In this document: piece after piece, positions 13,875-15,791 of the stretch | How the letters are laid out: each line of letters opens with the position of its first letter | Numbering within the stretch: position 1 is the first letter of the stretch | NCBI GenBank assembly: GCA_035254305.1 | Contig: DATFAS010000259.1 | Location: 1-15,791 of the forward strand | Source of the DNA: DATFAS01 sp035254305 | GTDB lineage: Bacteria > Bacillota > Bacilli > Aneurinibacillales > RAOX-1 | Reading direction: 5' to 3' | Length of the DNA stretch: 15,791 nucleotides | The notes under the pieces: generated by a model | What the model was told of the DNA's origin: nothing | Databases searched by the model: none | Seen by the model: the letters and a program-made list of their open reading frames with translations, nothing else | Position numbers and translations under genes: made by a program

Positions 13875-13946
13875 TTGATTGCTGAGATGAGATGTTTGGA
13901 ACATAAGTGATGATTATGAAGAGTTAGGATAGGGAGGGGAAAGAGG

Positions 13947-15218
13947 ATGTTACCTATTAAAACTCCAGATGAAAAAAAGCAAGTTCTCACTTTATTTGAA
14001 GAAACACAAGAGGTTGTCAGGAAGGCCATGAAACAAATGAATTATGATGAAGCCACTTACGAGCTATTGAAAGATCCGGTAAGAGTTCTAACTGTAAAGA
14101 TACCTGTTCGAATGGATAATGGCAAAGTCAAAGTATTTACCGGTTATCGATCTCAACATATCGATTCGGTTGGCCCAACCAAAGGAGGGATTCGCTTTCA
14201 TCCTGATGTAACAGAGGATGAAATCAAGGCATTATCGATCTGGATGACCATCAAATGTGGGATATTTGATCTTCCATTTGGAGGTGGGAAGGGTGGAGTC
14301 ATTTGTGATCCAAGGGTGATGTCCTTTTTTGAGCTAGAAAGACTTGCGCGAGGTTATGTACGTGCAATCAGCCAAATTGTCGGCCCGACGAAGGATATTC
14401 CTGCACCAGATGTGTATACGAGCCCACAGGTAATGGCGTGGATGCTCGATGAATACAATCGAATAAACGAAAATGACAATCCGGGCTTTATAACTGGAAA
14501 ACCAATTTGTATTGGTGGATCACAGGGGCGTGAAAGAGCCACTGCTTTAGGGGTGTTTTTCAATCTTAGAGAAGCTGTCTTCTTGCAAAAGAAACAAATA
14601 CAGAATTTGAAAGTAATTATACAAGGTTTTGGAAACGTAGGAAGCAACCTAGCACAGATTTGTTATGATGCAGGTATGAAGGTAGTGGGAATAAGTGATG
14701 CACTAGGTGCAATCTATGATGCAGATGGATTAGATATCCCTCAACTTCTCGACCAAAGGGATTCATTTGGAATGATTACCAATCAATTTGAGGATGTCAT
14801 TACGAATTCTGAGCTATTGATTAAATCTTGCGATATCCTTGTTCCTGCAGCTATAGAAAATCAAATTACTCAACAGAATGCCAAACTAATTCAGGCATCA
14901 ATCATTGTTGAAGCAGCAAATGGACCAACTACTCCTGAAGCAACACAGATTTTGGCCGAAAGAGAAATACTGATTGTACCAGATGTTCTAGCTAATGCTG
15001 GAGGAGTAACTGTCTCCTATTTTGAATGGGTTCAAAATAATCAAGGATGGTATTGGTCGCAACAAGAAGTAGAGAGCAAGCTTGAACAGAAAATGGTAGA
15101 TGCCTTTACCAATGTAATGAAATTAGCTAAATTAAGAGGAATTGATACCCGGTTAGCGGCGTACATGGTGGGGTTAAGAAAATATGCGGAAGCATCACGA
15201 TTAAGAGGATGGGTGTAA
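13947..15218 (+). CDS. gudB: NAD-type glutamate dehydrogenase (GudB/RocG family)
   Basis: The enzyme interconverts glutamate and 2-oxoglutarate plus ammonium. The 423-residue, hexameric small-subunit type is used in Bacillus mainly to break glutamate down. The catalytic lysine is K115 in F-G-G-G-K-G-G. Substrate residues include K79 (P-T-K-G-G-I-R), K103 and D155 (P-A-P-D-V). The Rossmann motif G-F-G-N-V-G is at 227-232. The conserved ends V-T-V-S-Y-F-E-W-V-Q-N and A-E-A-S-R-L-R-G-W-V are intact. GGAGGGG lies upstream of the ATG. B. subtilis has two such genes and sequence does not tell which one this represents, so the symbol is approximate. It lies 102 nt after a strong terminator, which suggests control by attenuation, or a second promoter in the short gap. 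A 2-oxoglutarate semialdehyde-type dehydrogenase gene follows after 91 nt. Confidence 0.94.
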   Translation: MLPIKTPDEKKQVLTLFEETQEVVRKAMKQMNYDEATYELLKDPVRVLTVKIPVRMDNGKVKVFTGYRSQHIDSVGPTKGGIRFHPDVTEDEIKALSIWMTIKCGIFDLPFGGGKGGVICDPRVMSFFELERLARGYVRAISQIVGPTKDIPAPDVYTSPQVMAWMLDEYNRINENDNPGFITGKPICIGGSQGRERATALGVFFNLREAVFLQKKQIQNLKVIIQGFGNVGSNLAQICYDAGMKVVGISDALGAIYDADGLDIPQLLDQRDSFGMITNQFEDVITNSELLIKSCDILVPAAIENQITQQNAKLIQASIIVEAANGPTTPEATQILAEREILIVPDVLANAGGVTVSYFEWVQNNQGWYWSQQEVESKLEQKMVDAFTNVMKLAKLRGIDTRLAAYMVGLRKYAEASRLRGWV

Positions 15219-15309
15219 TAGATGGATACACTTGGTAGAAAGTAGAGGCTATTCTTGTAGTGGTCTATCTTAAAAAGAGATAAGAAAAACTTGGGAGGAG
15301 TAATAGTCG

Positions 15310-15791
15310 ATGACTGTAAAAGCAGAAGTGAAAATCTATCAAAACTTCATTGATGGTGAATGGATCACTGCACAAACCAATGAAATAGAAAGTAGTATCA
15401 ATCCAGCTGACTACAGAGAGATTGTTGGGTATGTGCCATTATCGACAATAAATGATTTGAATCGGGCAGTTGAGTCGGCAAAGAAAGCTCTGGTATTGTG
15501 GCGGAAATTAAGTGGCTCTGCTCGCGGAGAATATCTTCGTAAAGCAGCAGATATTATAGAACAACGTGCTGATGACATTGCTCAAACATTAACTCGTGAA
15601 ATGGGTAAGACATTAGTAGAGGCCAAAGGCGAAACACTGCGAGGGGTGGCTATTTTACGTTACTATGCTAGTGAGGGAATGCGGTCTGTGGGGGAAGTTA
15701 TACCATCTAGTGATGCGGAATCACTGATGTTTACCACTCGTGTACCTGTTGGGGTTGTTGGACTAATCACCCCATGGAATTTCCCAGTGGC
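15310..15791 (+). CDS. Aldehyde dehydrogenase, YcbD-like, partial (5' end only)
   Basis: The first 160 residues of an NAD(P)+-dependent aldehyde dehydrogenase are present, cut by the window end. The N-terminus has the family start N-F-I-D-G-E-W and N-P-A-D. The Rossmann-side motif I-T-P-W-N-F-P-V contains the oxyanion Asn (N157). The catalytic Cys and Glu lie beyond the window. The stretch T-R-E-M-G-K-T-L-x-E-A-K-G-E-T and the following R-Y-Y-A-x-E-G-M-R are, as I recall, very close to B. subtilis YcbD, an alpha-ketoglutaric semialdehyde dehydrogenase of glucarate breakdown. The true substrate here is uncertain. GGGAGG sits about 11 nt before the ATG. The gene follows gdh after 91 nt, with only a weak TATCT/AGATA stem and no terminator between, so co-transcription is plausible. 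Confidence 0.88.
   Translation, partial: MTVKAEVKIYQNFIDGEWITAQTNEIESSINPADYREIVGYVPLSTINDLNRAVESAKKALVLWRKLSGSARGEYLRKAADIIEQRADDIAQTLTREMGKTLVEAKGETLRGVAILRYYASEGMRSVGEVIPSSDAESLMFTTRVPVGVVGLITPWNFPV

Noticed and set aside
13866..13910. 14-codon leader peptide upstream of gdh
   Set aside because: There is only a weak AGGA-like SD, no run of regulatory codons and no attenuator downstream of it.

Overview
The window looks like a chromosomal segment of a low-to-moderate GC Gram-positive bacterium of the order Bacillales (Bacillota). The grounds are strong purine-rich Shine-Dalgarno sites before almost every gene, many intrinsic terminators, a sigI-rsgI pair, an ATP-type pckA and a suf operon in the Bacillus order C-D-S-U-B. 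The genus cannot be fixed from the sequence alone. Every convincing gene is on the + strand. No rRNA, tRNA, CRISPR array, transposase or phage gene was seen.

Positions 1-3361 hold short independent units. These are ctaB (heme O synthase) behind a long AT-rich inverted repeat, an ABC-transporter ATPase of the polar amino-acid type without its permease or binding protein, a DUF2797 protein with a Cys-rich N-terminus, and gcvH (glycine cleavage H protein). Most are closed by a recognisable terminator.

Positions 3491-6158 hold a small YgiT-type zinc-finger protein, then the alternative sigma factor gene sigI with its membrane anti-sigma factor gene rsgI, then a 30-codon membrane microprotein gene with its own ribosome binding site and terminator.

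Positions 6159-8018 hold pckA (gluconeogenic PEP carboxykinase). Its extended -10 promoter coincides with an exact match to the CcpN operator consensus known from Bacillus subtilis. Positions 8129-13495 hold the sufCDSUB iron-sulfur assembly operon. It has one good promoter, a partly palindromic 18-bp site just downstream of it, tightly coupled genes (ATGA overlap, 17-nt overlap, TAATG overlap) and a strong terminator.

The 535-bp gap 13412-13946 is the least ordinary part. After the suf terminator it carries a GC-rich hairpin block, then a near-consensus promoter (TTGACA, 17 bp, TATAGT), about 165 nt of hairpin-rich sequence without a convincing ORF, and a long intrinsic terminator. Two imperfect repeats flank this block. 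It is either a small RNA gene or a transcription-attenuating leader of the next gene, an NAD-type glutamate dehydrogenase. The window ends inside an aldehyde dehydrogenase gene most like B. subtilis YcbD (2-oxoglutarate semialdehyde dehydrogenase). The metabolic genes at this end therefore centre on 2-oxoglutarate, glutamate and gluconeogenesis. The best candidates for undescribed biology are the RNA unit upstream of gdh, the microprotein beside sigI-rsgI, and the candidate suf operator.
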